Assembly (NCBI GenBank): GCA_045637525.1
Contig: JAZTZP010000087.1
Span: 1-24,826 of the forward strand
Length of the DNA stretch: 24,826 nucleotides
Origin: JAZTZP01 sp045637525
Lineage (GTDB): Bacteria; Bacillota; Clostridia; UBA1381
Direction of reading: 5' to 3'
Part shown: positions 15,385-23,803 of the stretch, in pieces
How positions within the stretch are numbered: the stretch's first letter is position 1
Layout: each line of letters opens with the position of its first letter
Translations under genes and position numbers: made by a program
Notes under the pieces: generated by a model
What the model was told of the DNA's origin: nothing
Database searches by the model: none
The model's input: the letters and a program-made list of their open reading frames with translations, nothing else

Positions 15385-16443
15385 TTATTCGGATTTTGCA
15401 TTTCCTATATCGGTAACAATTCTGTATCCGGCGGATTTAACACGCTGTTCTAAACAGCCTCTGCACTGAGCCGCTTCTTCGCCTGTACAAATTTTATTTT
15501 CATAAAGATCGTATAATTTTCTAACACTTACCGGTGAAAGGTTAGGCATTACAACATTAGCTCCGGCTTTAAGTCCCAGCTCACGCCCTTCGGGATGGAT
15601 TGAGCCGAGAGCTGTCGTTGATGGAATAAGCGCATAAGGGAACATAAGCCTGAGTATCGAAATAAGACGAAGTGTTTTTGTTAAGCTTCCGCTTTCGAAC
15701 TTGCAAAATGGCGTTTCTGTGTGGGTTATATATGGGCCTATTCCTATCATATCGGGTTTTAACTCCTGTAAAAAACGAAGGTCTTCTATGATGTTTTCTG
15801 TTGTCTGAAACGGGGAGCCGACCATAAAACCCGAACCGGTCTGATAGCCTATTTCTTTTAAATCGAATAAACATTTTTTTCGTGTTTTAAGGCTCATGCT
15901 TTTTGGATGCATACGGCTGTAATGAGTGCTGTTTGCGGTTTCGTGTCTTAGAAGATATCGGTTTGCTCCGGCATCGAAATATGCCTGATAGCTGTCACGG
16001 CTTTTTTCACCGAGTGAAAGCGTGATAGCACAGTCGGGGTAGGTTTTTCGGATGGAGGATACTATATCGCAGATTATATCGTCTGAATAGTAGTCATCTT
16101 CGCCGCCCTGCATAACAAATGTGCGAAATCCTAAGCTGTACCCTTCGTTACAGCAGGAGAGTATTTCATCTTTACTGAGTCTGTAACGTACGGCGTTTTT
16201 ATTGTCTTTTCTTATGCCACAGTAAAAACAGTTGTTTTTACAGTAGTTTGATATTTCGATAAGTCCTCGTATATATACTTCGTCGCCGTAAATCCGGCGT
16301 CTTGTTTCATCGGCCTTTTTTGCAAGGTATTCGTTTGCAGTTTCTTCTTCTGTTAAAAATGAAAGGGTATTGTCATCAAGCGTATGTTGTTCGGACAGAA
16401 TATCCACTGCGGATATAACTGAATGTGTATCAAATGTTTTCAT
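15385..16443 (-). CDS. hydE: [FeFe]-hydrogenase maturase, radical SAM protein HydE
   Basis: This radical SAM enzyme (352 residues) acts on a cysteine-derived precursor while the diiron part of the hydrogenase H-cluster is made. The core motif is CKNNCFYC (Cys68, Cys72, Cys75), which binds the SAM-cleaving 4Fe-4S cluster after YIRGLIEISNY. VMQGGED, YLLRHETAN and GSGFMVGSPFQT follow in family order. The C-terminal CTGEEAAQCRGC has the C-x7-C-x2-C spacing of the accessory cluster of Thermotoga HydE. Biotin synthase-like relatives such as PylB are less likely given that tail. Neither hydF, hydG nor a hydrogenase is in the window. Transcription starts from a consensus promoter at 16476-16504. Confidence 0.93.
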   Translation of the reverse strand: MKTFDTHSVISAVDILSEQHTLDDNTLSFLTEEETANEYLAKKADETRRRIYGDEVYIRGLIEISNYCKNNCFYCGIRKDNKNAVRYRLSKDEILSCCNEGYSLGFRTFVMQGGEDDYYSDDIICDIVSSIRKTYPDCAITLSLGEKSRDSYQAYFDAGANRYLLRHETANSTHYSRMHPKSMSLKTRKKCLFDLKEIGYQTGSGFMVGSPFQTTENIIEDLRFLQELKPDMIGIGPYITHTETPFCKFESGSLTKTLRLISILRLMFPYALIPSTTALGSIHPEGRELGLKAGANVVMPNLSPVSVRKLYDLYENKICTGEEAAQCRGCLEQRVKSAGYRIVTDIGNAKSE

Positions 16444-16475
16444 AGACAGTTGCTCCTTTATTGTTTTACTTAATA

Positions 16476-16504
16476 ATTATATCATAGAAATATGGTAATG
16501 TCAA
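16476..16504 (-). promoter_or_regulatory. Consensus sigma-A promoter of hydE
   Basis: On the minus strand, TTGACA (16499-16504), a 17-base spacer and TATAAT (16476-16481) match consensus fully. AAAGGAG (16453-16459) lies nine bases before the hydE ATG. No operator was seen. Confidence 0.9.
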
Positions 16505-16561
16505 TAGAAAGATTTTTTGAGTCACGGTTTTTGAATGAGTAAACAAATTGTTAACAAAAAT

Positions 16562-16835
16562 ATAAATTATAGTTTAGCGGCCTGTTTACAGTCTGCATTC
16601 GGTACGCTTTGCTAAAGCCTCTCTTGCCTAACACCCCAGGGTGGCTTCTCTTGACGAAGTCAATTCACCTTCAGGGAGGTGGCACAGCGTAAGCTGTGAC
16701 GGAGGGATATATAGTAAAAACATAGAAAAATTAATATCCCTCCACCGCAAGCGGTCCCCCTCCCTTTAGGCAAGGGAGGCTTGCAAAGCGTCACCCAACT
16801 CCTACTACTTTATCGAAGATAAACTATAATTTATC
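16562..16835. mobile_element. MITE-like element with 15-base terminal inverted repeats
   Basis: ATAAATTATAGTTTA (16562-16576) is the exact inverse of TAAACTATAATTTAT (16821-16835). Between them, ACGCTTTGC and AGCCTCTCTTGCCTAA (16604-16631) pair with TTAGGCAAGGGAGGCT and GCAAAGCGT (16766-16791). GGAGGGATAT (16701-16710) pairs with ATATCCCTCC (16734-16743), and CACAGC/GCTGTG forms a side hairpin. There is no coding capacity. The GGAGGTGGCACAGCGTAAGC type of core is, from memory, common in intergenic DNA of gut Clostridia. The ends recur at 2928-2959 and 24600-24613. Confidence 0.75.
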
Positions 16836-17023
16836 AATGCGATTTATTTAGGTTTTGTGCAAAAACAGTGGTTTTTGTATTTAAATCTTTCTTTTTATAT
16901 CGGAAATGTTTAGTTTTTTAAATATCGTCTTAAGTTTTATTTATTGATTTTTCGGATATATTTAAATTTTTAAACTAATATTGAAATATTTAAATTGATT
17001 ATTAGTGTAAAACATGGTAAAAT
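16836..17023 (+). promoter_or_regulatory. AT-rich gap with promoter for the large esterase
   Basis: The stretch is AT-rich and shows no gene. TTGATT (16995-17000), a 17-base spacer and TAAAAT (17018-17023) form a plausible promoter 73 bases upstream of the 17097 start codon. Confidence 0.55.
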
Positions 17024-17096
17024 AAAATCATGAGATGCTGTTTTGGTTTTATATGGCAGTGTTTGAATTTTATATGAAGAAGGAAGGATTTTATTT

Positions 17097-20000
17097 ATGA
17101 AAAAAATCACGAAAAAGACTTTGAGTTTTGTGTTGGTTATTCAGCTGATTTTAAATATCGGTTTTGGTGTTCCGGTTTTTTGTGCATCAGCAGAGAATGT
17201 ATCGGACGCAGATGTGTTCAGTGAAATGAGTTTTACTGATTCGAATATTTTTACGCCAATCAATTATAAGATAAATGCAAACAGCATAGGCGGCTGGGGC
17301 GGTGCATCTTATGTGAAAAGCAGTATGCTTGATTTTGGTGAACAAACGCCTTATTCTGTAACTATTAATTATGCGGGGTCAACAACAAATCCTGCCGGAA
17401 TAAACGTCTGGGCGGTGGACAGCTCTGTTGACAGCTCGGAGTACAGTGCATCTTTTAGTAATCTGTATGATAATGCAGGAAATAATATTTCCGGTTTATA
17501 TCGTATTGCATCAATTCCGAGTTCAAGTTTAACTCTGGACGGGTTTGGCAATATGCATTCGATAACGGTGCCTCTTTCGGCGAATGTTACCGGAGAAAAC
17601 AGAATTTTTATATCGACATCAAATGCACTGGATTTATACAGCATAAAATTTTCGCCGATTGATGTATTTAGTGAAATGAGTTTTACGAATACTGAGTTTT
17701 TTGAGGCAGTTGGATATAGTATAAATTCAGCCGGCTATATAGGCGGCTGGAATCGTGGTGATTATGTTAAAAGCTGTATGCTTGATTTTGGCACAGAAAC
17801 ACCTGATTCTGTAACAATTAATTATTCGGGAGCTTCTAATCTTGTGCCGAACATATATGTATGGGCTGTGGACAGTTCTGTTGACAGCAGCGGATATTAT
17901 GCTGTAAACGGAGCTTTATATGACAGCAATGGTGCAAATGTTACTGATACGTATCAGGTGGCTGTTATACCGGGGGCGAGTTTAACTTTGGATGGATTCA
18001 GCAATATGCATTCTGTAACATACACACTCTCAAAGGGAATTACCGGAAAGAGCAGAATTTTTGTATCTACATCAAATGCGGCAAATCTGTACAGTATGAA
18101 ATTTTTGCCGGTAAATGCATTTAATGAACTGAGCTTTGTAAACAGCGGGATTTTTACACTGTATAAATATACCGTTAAAGGTGATTTTATCGGTGGCTGG
18201 GTCGGCGGAGCATATGTGAAGAGTAATATGCTTGATTTCGGTGATGAGTCACCGAAAACCGTAACTGTTAAATATGCCGGCGATATAAGTCAGCCGGCGG
18301 GAATAAGTGTCTGGGTGGTAGATGATTCTGTGGACAGCTCGGAATACTATGCGGCTTATTCTGCGTTATATGATAATAACGGCAGTAACATAACAAATCA
18401 ATACAGCGTTGCGGCAATACCGGCTACGAGCTTAAATTTAGACGGATTTAGTAATGTTCATACGATAACAGTACCGGTTAATAAAGAAATTACCGGAAAA
18501 AACAGGGTTTTTGTTGCAACATCAAAAGCTGCAAATCTTTACAGCATAACATTTAATGAAGAAGAGATACCTGTGTTTGAAATGGAAGTCACGGCAGATG
18601 AATTTAATTCAGATGCAAATACTGTGGATTTCACATTCAATACAGATGTGGATATTTCATCAGCTGAATTTGTTGTATCGGATTTAAACGGAAATCGTGC
18701 GTTTGCGGTCCTTGAGACGATTGATGGTCAGACTGCTTCTTTGGCTTTTCCGTACGGGCTGAAAAGCGACGGTGAATACACTGTTGAGTATGCAGGAGTT
18801 ATTAAAACAGATGATAAATCAGAGCATAGCGGCAGCTTTGTATTTACGGCATCAGCTACGCCGATAGCTGTTTACAATGCGTCTTTTACAGACGAACAGG
18901 GAAATGCTTTTGAAAATCTTGATGACATTTTTGTATTAAATTTTGAGTATGAGTCGAAAAATACAGGCAGTGAGAGTATTATAGTTGCTCAGTACACAGG
19001 TGATGTGCTTAATAAATGCGATGTTTATGCTCTTGAGGATTTGGGACAGATAACTACTTATGTTTCGGATGATACAGAGAAAGTGAAATATTTCTTCTGG
19101 AATATTGCATCAATGTCTCCAAAATTTGCAACTACGGTTTATTCAAGGTCTGCGGACTGGGAACCGCAGGCGAGACCTCTTAGTATTACGGGCGGATTTT
19201 ATGATAACAGCGGAAACGATGTAGCTTCTGTTGAAGGTCACACGATTATTACGGCAAGGGCGAAGCTGAGTGCAAGCGTTACGCCGGAAAATCTTACGGC
19301 TTATTTAAAGCTTGTACGCAGTGGTGAGGAGATTTTCTCCGATGACGGTGAAATATCATTTGATGAGAACGGAATTGCTGAGGTATCAATTACATATGAG
19401 AATACAAATGCAATAGCAGGTGATGTGCTTGTATTTGAAATCAATGACGGGCAGTCGGTATATTATAAAAAGCAGATAGGCTATGAAGAGGCTTCAAAAA
19501 CAGTTGATGTGCTGTTGATTGCCGGGCAGTCTAATGCTTTGGGACAATATGCGGATGCATCGGACAGTATAAGACCTGAACCTGATACTGTATATTTTAA
19601 AACGATGGGAAACAATCATCTTTCAACAAAAGGTGAAATCGGCTGGGCAGGAGCACTCGGAAAAACGTGGCATGAAGAAACGGGGCATACTGTACTTATT
19701 GTCAAAGCGGCATGGGGAGGAACAGGTTTTGCCGAAAACAGCTACGGATACTGGAATGTTGATTATGAGGGCGGAAGTCAGCGAGATTGCTATGATGAAG
19801 CAAAGAGCTTATATCAGGCTGCAATTGAGTCGGTTAAAGCTAATCCGGAGTATAAATTAGGCAATTGTGTTTATTTCTGGTTGCAGGGCGAGCTTGAAAG
19901 AAATAAAGAATATACTGTGGAGCAATATAGTGAGCCGTTTTTAAAGATGCATAACGGATTTTTAAATGATTTCGGAAGCGATGATGCTAAATTAACGTGC

Positions 20001-21566
20001 GGAGGCATTCTTCCGATACGTGCAAAAGAATCAGAGGGGTATCCGGCAAATCTTGGTTTTACGGGGCCGAGAATAGCACATTACAGTCTTGCCGCATCAA
20101 GAGATGATTTACAGATTGTATCTGACGCAACCGAGCACTGGTATAGTGATGAAGCGGTAAAGAAATGGTTTAAAAATGAGTATCGTAACAGAGAATATGA
20201 AGGAGATACCATGCCTCTCACAATGGCAGAGGTTTTAAATACCGATAAGCTGCATTACAGACAGGAGGCTCATAATGAGTTCGGAAGACAGGCGGCGCTT
20301 TCTATGCTTGCTTATTTAAACGGAGGTGTGCGTGCAGACGGAATTAATCTGATTACACCAAAAGGTATCGTTCATTATGAGGACGGAGCGGATATATATT
20401 TAACCGAGGATTCTGTAATGCCGGTAGTTTCTCCGTTATGCGGTAAGAAGGCAACATTTACTTTAATGGACACTAATGCGGCTGTTATGGATGAATACGG
20501 AATGATTGCTCCGAAAGAGGCACTTTTAAATGACTATACGGTACTAAAAGTCAGCGTACCGGGACAGCCGGATATGACGTTTAAGCTGTATTCGCCATTA
20601 ACGGATGACAGTATCAGTATTGCACCCGTAAAGGATAATAAAAAGGCAGTTTATACCTTTGTTTCTGATGACGGTCTTTATTCTTCGGTAAGCTTCTTTA
20701 ATGACGAGTTTAAAAGGCTGGGGTTAAGAGGTACTGTTGCTATGGTAACAGACTGGATTGAAACTCCGGGTACCGGTCAGGGCTGGGACTACGGTTCATG
20801 GGACGAATGGCGTGAGCTGATTGGAGAGGGTTATTTTACAATAGCTAATCATACAAGAAATCACCCGTCTTTCTCAGGACAGGAGAGATCTGTTTATGAA
20901 TATCAGATTAATTCTGCTCTTGAAAAATTAAACGAAGAATTTCCGGATCAGAAAATATTGGGCGTTTGTGCTCCCGGAAACTATGTAAATGATGAGGTTA
21001 CATCGGTAACAAAGCAAAGACATCTTTCTCTGCGCAGAGGCAGTCATTATAATGATCTGCCAGCAACTGAAGAGTCGCTTTACAGCGTCGGTTTTAAAAC
21101 GGTCACCGGCTCAACTACAACAATAGAAGAAATGAACGGCTGGGTAGACAGTGCAATTGCTGAAAACAAGTGGCTTATGGAAATGTGGCACGGTGTGGAC
21201 GGCGAGGGATGGGAACCGCCTTCAAAAGACGTGGCGACAGCGCATTTTGAATATATTGCTGACAAAAAAGATGATATATGGGTTGCTGACTGGAATGAAA
21301 TGATTATTTATTCGCTGCAAAGATTAAAGTCGAGAATTACGATAGTATCTGAAACAGAGGAGGAACTTGTAGTACAGATTACAAATACATCTGATGATAC
21401 TTTGTATGATGCAGAGCTTACGGTTAACATAGAATTACCGGATGGCTGGAACAATGCAGAGGCTGTGGTTGACGGAGCGGAAAAAGACGCTTACACAGAG
21501 GACGGAGTTATGTCCGTTACAATTCCGGGCGGAAACGGCACAATAACAGTTACACGTATTAACTAA
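17097..21566 (+). CDS. Giant secreted dual esterase: triple N-terminal repeat, SASA/SGNH esterase, NodB-type deacetylase
   Basis: This protein has 1489 residues, with AAGGAAGGA before the ATG and a signal peptide (cleavage near CASA, residue 31). Three homologous units of about 150 residues follow (39-188, 189-339, 340-488). Each holds IGGW, YVKSxMLDFG and a final TGKxRIFVxTSxAxNLYSxxF, suggesting CBM6-like binding modules. Beta-sandwich linkers run to about 800. The SASA-type domain has IAGQSNALGQ (Ser812), YFWLQGELE and DKLHYRQEAHNEFG (Asp1050, His1053), the SGNH triad of sialate or acetylxylan esterases. A NodB/CE4 domain has TFVSDDG (Asp1191, Asp1192) and NHTRNHP (His1252, His1256). The usual RxPY arginine appears as CAPGNY. 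An immunoglobulin-like tail follows. No surface anchor or dockerin is seen. Likely target: acetylated plant polysaccharide. Confidence 0.85.
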   Translation: MKKITKKTLSFVLVIQLILNIGFGVPVFCASAENVSDADVFSEMSFTDSNIFTPINYKINANSIGGWGGASYVKSSMLDFGEQTPYSVTINYAGSTTNPAGINVWAVDSSVDSSEYSASFSNLYDNAGNNISGLYRIASIPSSSLTLDGFGNMHSITVPLSANVTGENRIFISTSNALDLYSIKFSPIDVFSEMSFTNTEFFEAVGYSINSAGYIGGWNRGDYVKSCMLDFGTETPDSVTINYSGASNLVPNIYVWAVDSSVDSSGYYAVNGALYDSNGANVTDTYQVAVIPGASLTLDGFSNMHSVTYTLSKGITGKSRIFVSTSNAANLYSMKFLPVNAFNELSFVNSGIFTLYKYTVKGDFIGGWVGGAYVKSNMLDFGDESPKTVTVKYAGDISQPAGISVWVVDDSVDSSEYYAAYSALYDNNGSNITNQYSVAAIPATSLNLDGFSNVHTITVPVNKEITGKNRVFVATSKAANLYSITFNEEEIPVFEMEVTADEFNSDANTVDFTFNTDVDISSAEFVVSDLNGNRAFAVLETIDGQTASLAFPYGLKSDGEYTVEYAGVIKTDDKSEHSGSFVFTASATPIAVYNASFTDEQGNAFENLDDIFVLNFEYESKNTGSESIIVAQYTGDVLNKCDVYALEDLGQITTYVSDDTEKVKYFFWNIASMSPKFATTVYSRSADWEPQARPLSITGGFYDNSGNDVASVEGHTIITARAKLSASVTPENLTAYLKLVRSGEEIFSDDGEISFDENGIAEVSITYENTNAIAGDVLVFEINDGQSVYYKKQIGYEEASKTVDVLLIAGQSNALGQYADASDSIRPEPDTVYFKTMGNNHLSTKGEIGWAGALGKTWHEETGHTVLIVKAAWGGTGFAENSYGYWNVDYEGGSQRDCYDEAKSLYQAAIESVKANPEYKLGNCVYFWLQGELERNKEYTVEQYSEPFLKMHNGFLNDFGSDDAKLTCGGILPIRAKESEGYPANLGFTGPRIAHYSLAASRDDLQIVSDATEHWYSDEAVKKWFKNEYRNREYEGDTMPLTMAEVLNTDKLHYRQEAHNEFGRQAALSMLAYLNGGVRADGINLITPKGIVHYEDGADIYLTEDSVMPVVSPLCGKKATFTLMDTNAAVMDEYGMIAPKEALLNDYTVLKVSVPGQPDMTFKLYSPLTDDSISIAPVKDNKKAVYTFVSDDGLYSSVSFFNDEFKRLGLRGTVAMVTDWIETPGTGQGWDYGSWDEWRELIGEGYFTIANHTRNHPSFSGQERSVYEYQINSALEKLNEEFPDQKILGVCAPGNYVNDEVTSVTKQRHLSLRRGSHYNDLPATEESLYSVGFKTVTGSTTTIEEMNGWVDSAIAENKWLMEMWHGVDGEGWEPPSKDVATAHFEYIADKKDDIWVADWNEMIIYSLQRLKSRITIVSETEEELVVQITNTSDDTLYDAELTVNIELPDGWNNAEAVVDGAEKDAYTEDGVMSVTIPGGNGTITVTRIN

Positions 21567-21572
21567 AGATTA

Positions 21573-21606
21573 TACAGGCACAGGAGTATAAATTTCTGTG
21601 CCTGTA
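21573..21606 (+). terminator. Terminator-like hairpin after the large esterase
   Basis: TACAGGCACAG (21573-21583) pairs exactly with CTGTGCCTGTA (21596-21606) around a 12-base loop, seven bases after the stop codon. A proper T tract is lacking, so termination strength is uncertain. Confidence 0.6.
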
Positions 21607-21725
21607 TGACATAATATGCAAAAATTATGGGAATTTTAATATCGGAATAGTTGTGTAAGACTGTTTTTAATAAAAATGCATAAAATTTCCCCGTTAGTTT
21701 TGTATATATAAGTATAAAATTTTTA

Positions 21726-21754
21726 TTGAAAAATGTCAGATTTTATGGTATAAT
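21726..21754 (+). promoter_or_regulatory. Promoter of the PRPP synthetase gene
   Basis: TTGAAA (21726-21731), a 17-base spacer and TATAAT (21749-21754) give a strong sigma-A promoter with a leader of about 90 bases. Confidence 0.8.
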
Positions 21755-21849
21755 CAAATCAGGAGTAAAATCGTTGCATTTTGTAAAAGCTTTATTTAAT
21801 AATGCAGGGCGATTTTATAAATATAAACAACATAAAGGAGAAAAGTCTT

Positions 21850-22971
21850 ATGAGTTCAAGTGAGGAAAAAAATATTACGGGTAAGCTTAGTATTATCAGT
21901 ATGCGCGGTACGGAAGAAATTGCAAAGGCGATAGACTACTATCTTAAAACATTCCGTAATTATGAGGATGAGACGTCTTATTTTGTAGACGTAGTTTGCC
22001 CTCGTTTCGGTACCGGTGAGGCAAAATGCGTAGTTAATGAGACAGTAAGAGGTCATGATGTATATATTCTTTGTGATATTTTCAACTATGGAGTTACATA
22101 TAAGATGTACAATGTTGAAAATCGCATGAGCCCGGATGATCATTATCAGGATTTAAAGCGTGTAATTTCAGCTATGGGAGGAAAAGCACGCCGTATAACG
22201 GTTATTATGCCTATGCTTTATGAGGGCAGACAGCACAGAAGAAGCAGCCGTGAGTCTTTAGACTGCGCTATGATGCTTCAGGAGCTTTGCAGCATGGGTG
22301 TTACCAATATCATTACATTTGACGCGCACGATCCGAGAATTTCAAACGCTATTCCTTTAGGCGGTTTTGATAACGTTCAGCCTACTTATCAGATGTTAAA
22401 GGCGTTGGTAAGAGCTATTCCTGATATTAAGCTTAACAAAGAGAATACCGTGGTTATCTCGCCGGATGAGGGCGGTATGTCACGTTCTATGTACTATTCA
22501 TCGGTACTTAGTCTTGATCTTGGAATGTTTTATAAGAGAAGAAATTACAGCGTTATTATAGACGGAAAAAATCCTATTGAAGCTCATGAATATTTAGGCC
22601 GTGATGTAAGCGGAAAAGATGTTATTATAGTAGACGATATGATAGCAAGCGGCGAATCTGTTATAGATGTTGCCGGAAAGCTCAAGGAAAGAGGAGCGAA
22701 GAGAATTTTTGTATTTGCAAGCTTTGGATTGTTTGTAAACGGACTTGAAGTTTTTGATAAGGCTTATGAGGATAAGAAGATTGATAAGGTGTTTACAACA
22801 AATCTTGTATACAGACAGCCGGGACTTGCAGAACGCGATTGGTACTGTGAAGTTAATATGGCGAAATATGTGTCACTTCTCATAAATACTTTAAATCATG
22901 ACGATACTATAAGCGGACTTTTAAATCCTGTACAAAAAATTAAATCGCTTGTTGACGGAATAAATAATTAA
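21850..22971 (+). CDS. prs: Ribose-phosphate pyrophosphokinase (PRPP synthetase), long divergent form
   Basis: This protein should make PRPP from ribose 5-phosphate and ATP for nucleotide, His and Trp synthesis. I start at the ATG at 21850 because AAAGGAG lies about nine bases upstream. An earlier in-frame ATG at 21802 has none. The result is 373 residues against the usual 310-320. GRQHRRSSRESLD (from 126) corresponds to the ATP-binding RQDRK block, TFDAHD (Asp158, His160) to the metal- and phosphate-binding DxH, SPDEGGMSRS to the hinge, and IIVDDMIASGESVID (about 259-273) to the PRPP loop. The loop reads DDMIASGES rather than DDMIDTAGT, so this is a divergent branch. An apurinic phosphoribosyltransferase role is less likely given the RQxR block. 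Confidence 0.88.
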   Translation: MSSSEEKNITGKLSIISMRGTEEIAKAIDYYLKTFRNYEDETSYFVDVVCPRFGTGEAKCVVNETVRGHDVYILCDIFNYGVTYKMYNVENRMSPDDHYQDLKRVISAMGGKARRITVIMPMLYEGRQHRRSSRESLDCAMMLQELCSMGVTNIITFDAHDPRISNAIPLGGFDNVQPTYQMLKALVRAIPDIKLNKENTVVISPDEGGMSRSMYYSSVLSLDLGMFYKRRNYSVIIDGKNPIEAHEYLGRDVSGKDVIIVDDMIASGESVIDVAGKLKERGAKRIFVFASFGLFVNGLEVFDKAYEDKKIDKVFTTNLVYRQPGLAERDWYCEVNMAKYVSLLINTLNHDDTISGLLNPVQKIKSLVDGINN

Positions 22972-22977
22972 AAATAC

Positions 22978-23016
22978 TTGACACGAAAAAAAATATATGC
23001 TATAATATATAGCATA
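22978..23016 (+). promoter_or_regulatory. Promoter of the FMN riboswitch-ribU unit with palindrome on the -10
   Basis: TTGACA (22978-22983), 17 bases and TATAAT (23001-23006) match consensus. TATGCTATA-ATA-TATAGCATA (22996-23016) is a perfect 9+3+9 inverted repeat covering the -10 and start site, which could be an operator or give the RNA a 5' stem. Confidence 0.85.
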
Positions 23017-23027
23017 GCATTAATAAT

Positions 23028-23134
23028 ATCTTCAGGGCAGGGTGTGAGTCCCTACCGGCGGTATAGTCCGCGAGCATTTATGCTGATTCGGTGAAATTCC
23101 GAAACCGACGGTTAAAGTCCGGATGAAAGAAGAT
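23028..23134 (+). ncRNA. FMN riboswitch (RFN element)
   Basis: The conserved aptamer is clear. P1 is ATCTTC (23028-23033) with GAAGAT (23129-23134). Between them are AGGGCAGGGTGTGAGTCCC, ACCGGCGGTATAGTCCGCGA, GATTCGGTGAAATTCCGAAA and CCGACGGTTAAAGTCCGGAT in the canonical RFN order. It senses FMN and controls ribU transcription through the terminator behind it. Confidence 0.97.
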
Positions 23135-23135
23135 T

Positions 23136-23208
23136 GATTGATTTGTATGTGGTTTTATACGAAAATCAGCGCCCGGAGTATTTGCTTTGGATGCTGATTT
23201 TTGTTTTT
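23136..23208 (+). terminator. Riboswitch expression platform with intrinsic terminator
   Basis: AAAATCAGC (23162-23170) pairs with GCTGATTTT (23193-23201), followed by TTTTTGTTTTT. An alternative fold, TGATTTGTAT with ATACGAAAATCA (about 23137-23167), uses the same AAAATCA segment and is a likely antiterminator. FMN binding should favour the terminator and lower ribU expression. Confidence 0.85.
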
Positions 23209-23225
23209 GAAAGGTCTGATGAAGT

Positions 23226-23765
23226 ATGAAAAATAATACAAAAAGAATGGTTTTAATTGGTGTGCTGTGTGCTGTTGCTTTTGCCGCTGTGGCTTTATGT
23301 CGTATACCTACGCCGTTTGCGTTTTTAAAATACGAGCCGAAAGATGTTGTTATAGTAATTTCCGGCTTTATGTTAGGCCCTTTGGCTGCTGCAACAATTA
23401 CTTTGGTGACAGCGCTTATTGAGTATATATCCATAAGTGATACCGGACTTATTGGGTTTGCCATGAATATAATATCTTCGGTTGGATTCGCTGTTACGGC
23501 AGGGCTGATTTATAAAAGAGTACATACGTTTAAAGGTGCAGTTTTATCTCTTATATCGGGTGTTATAGTTATGACGTGCTTAATGCTTCTATGGAACTAT
23601 CTTATAACTCCTTTGTATATGGGGAGGTCGAGAGAAGAAATTGCATTAATGCTTATACCTGTCTTTTTGCCGTTTAATCTGATGAAGGGAATAATTAATT
23701 CAATTATCACGTTGCTTATATATAAGCCTGTTGTAAGAGCACTCAGAAAAGGTCGTTTTATTTAA
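23226..23765 (+). CDS. ribU: Riboflavin ECF transporter, substrate-binding S component
   Basis: This is an integral membrane protein of 179 residues that binds riboflavin and works with the shared EcfA-EcfA'-EcfT energising module, which is encoded elsewhere. Five to six membrane helices are visible, starting with RMVLIGVLCAVAFAAVALC and ending with a basic tail (ALRKGRF). The block LKYEPKDVVIVISGFMLGPL after the first helix is typical of RibU, where the usual form is Y.p.dvp..i..f..Gp. Location directly behind an FMN riboswitch and its terminator settles the substrate. AAAGG lies eleven bases before the ATG, slightly far, and an ATG seven bases earlier is out of frame. Confidence 0.95.
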   Translation: MKNNTKRMVLIGVLCAVAFAAVALCRIPTPFAFLKYEPKDVVIVISGFMLGPLAAATITLVTALIEYISISDTGLIGFAMNIISSVGFAVTAGLIYKRVHTFKGAVLSLISGVIVMTCLMLLWNYLITPLYMGRSREEIALMLIPVFLPFNLMKGIINSIITLLIYKPVVRALRKGRFI

Positions 23766-23771
23766 TTTTAA

Positions 23772-23798
23772 AAGAAGGTGTCGGCACCTTCTTTTTTT
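23772..23798. terminator. Bidirectional terminator between ribU and araC
   Basis: AAGAAGGTG-TCGG-CACCTTCTT with a T run to 23798 is a classical rho-independent terminator for ribU. An A-rich left flank makes it usable for the convergent regulator as well. Confidence 0.9.
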
Positions 23799-23803
23799 AG
23801 TGG

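Noticed and set aside
23078..23464. Minus-strand frame of 128 codons over the FMN riboswitch and ribU
   Set aside because: It overlaps the aptamer and the well-supported ribU gene, and no recognisable protein results.
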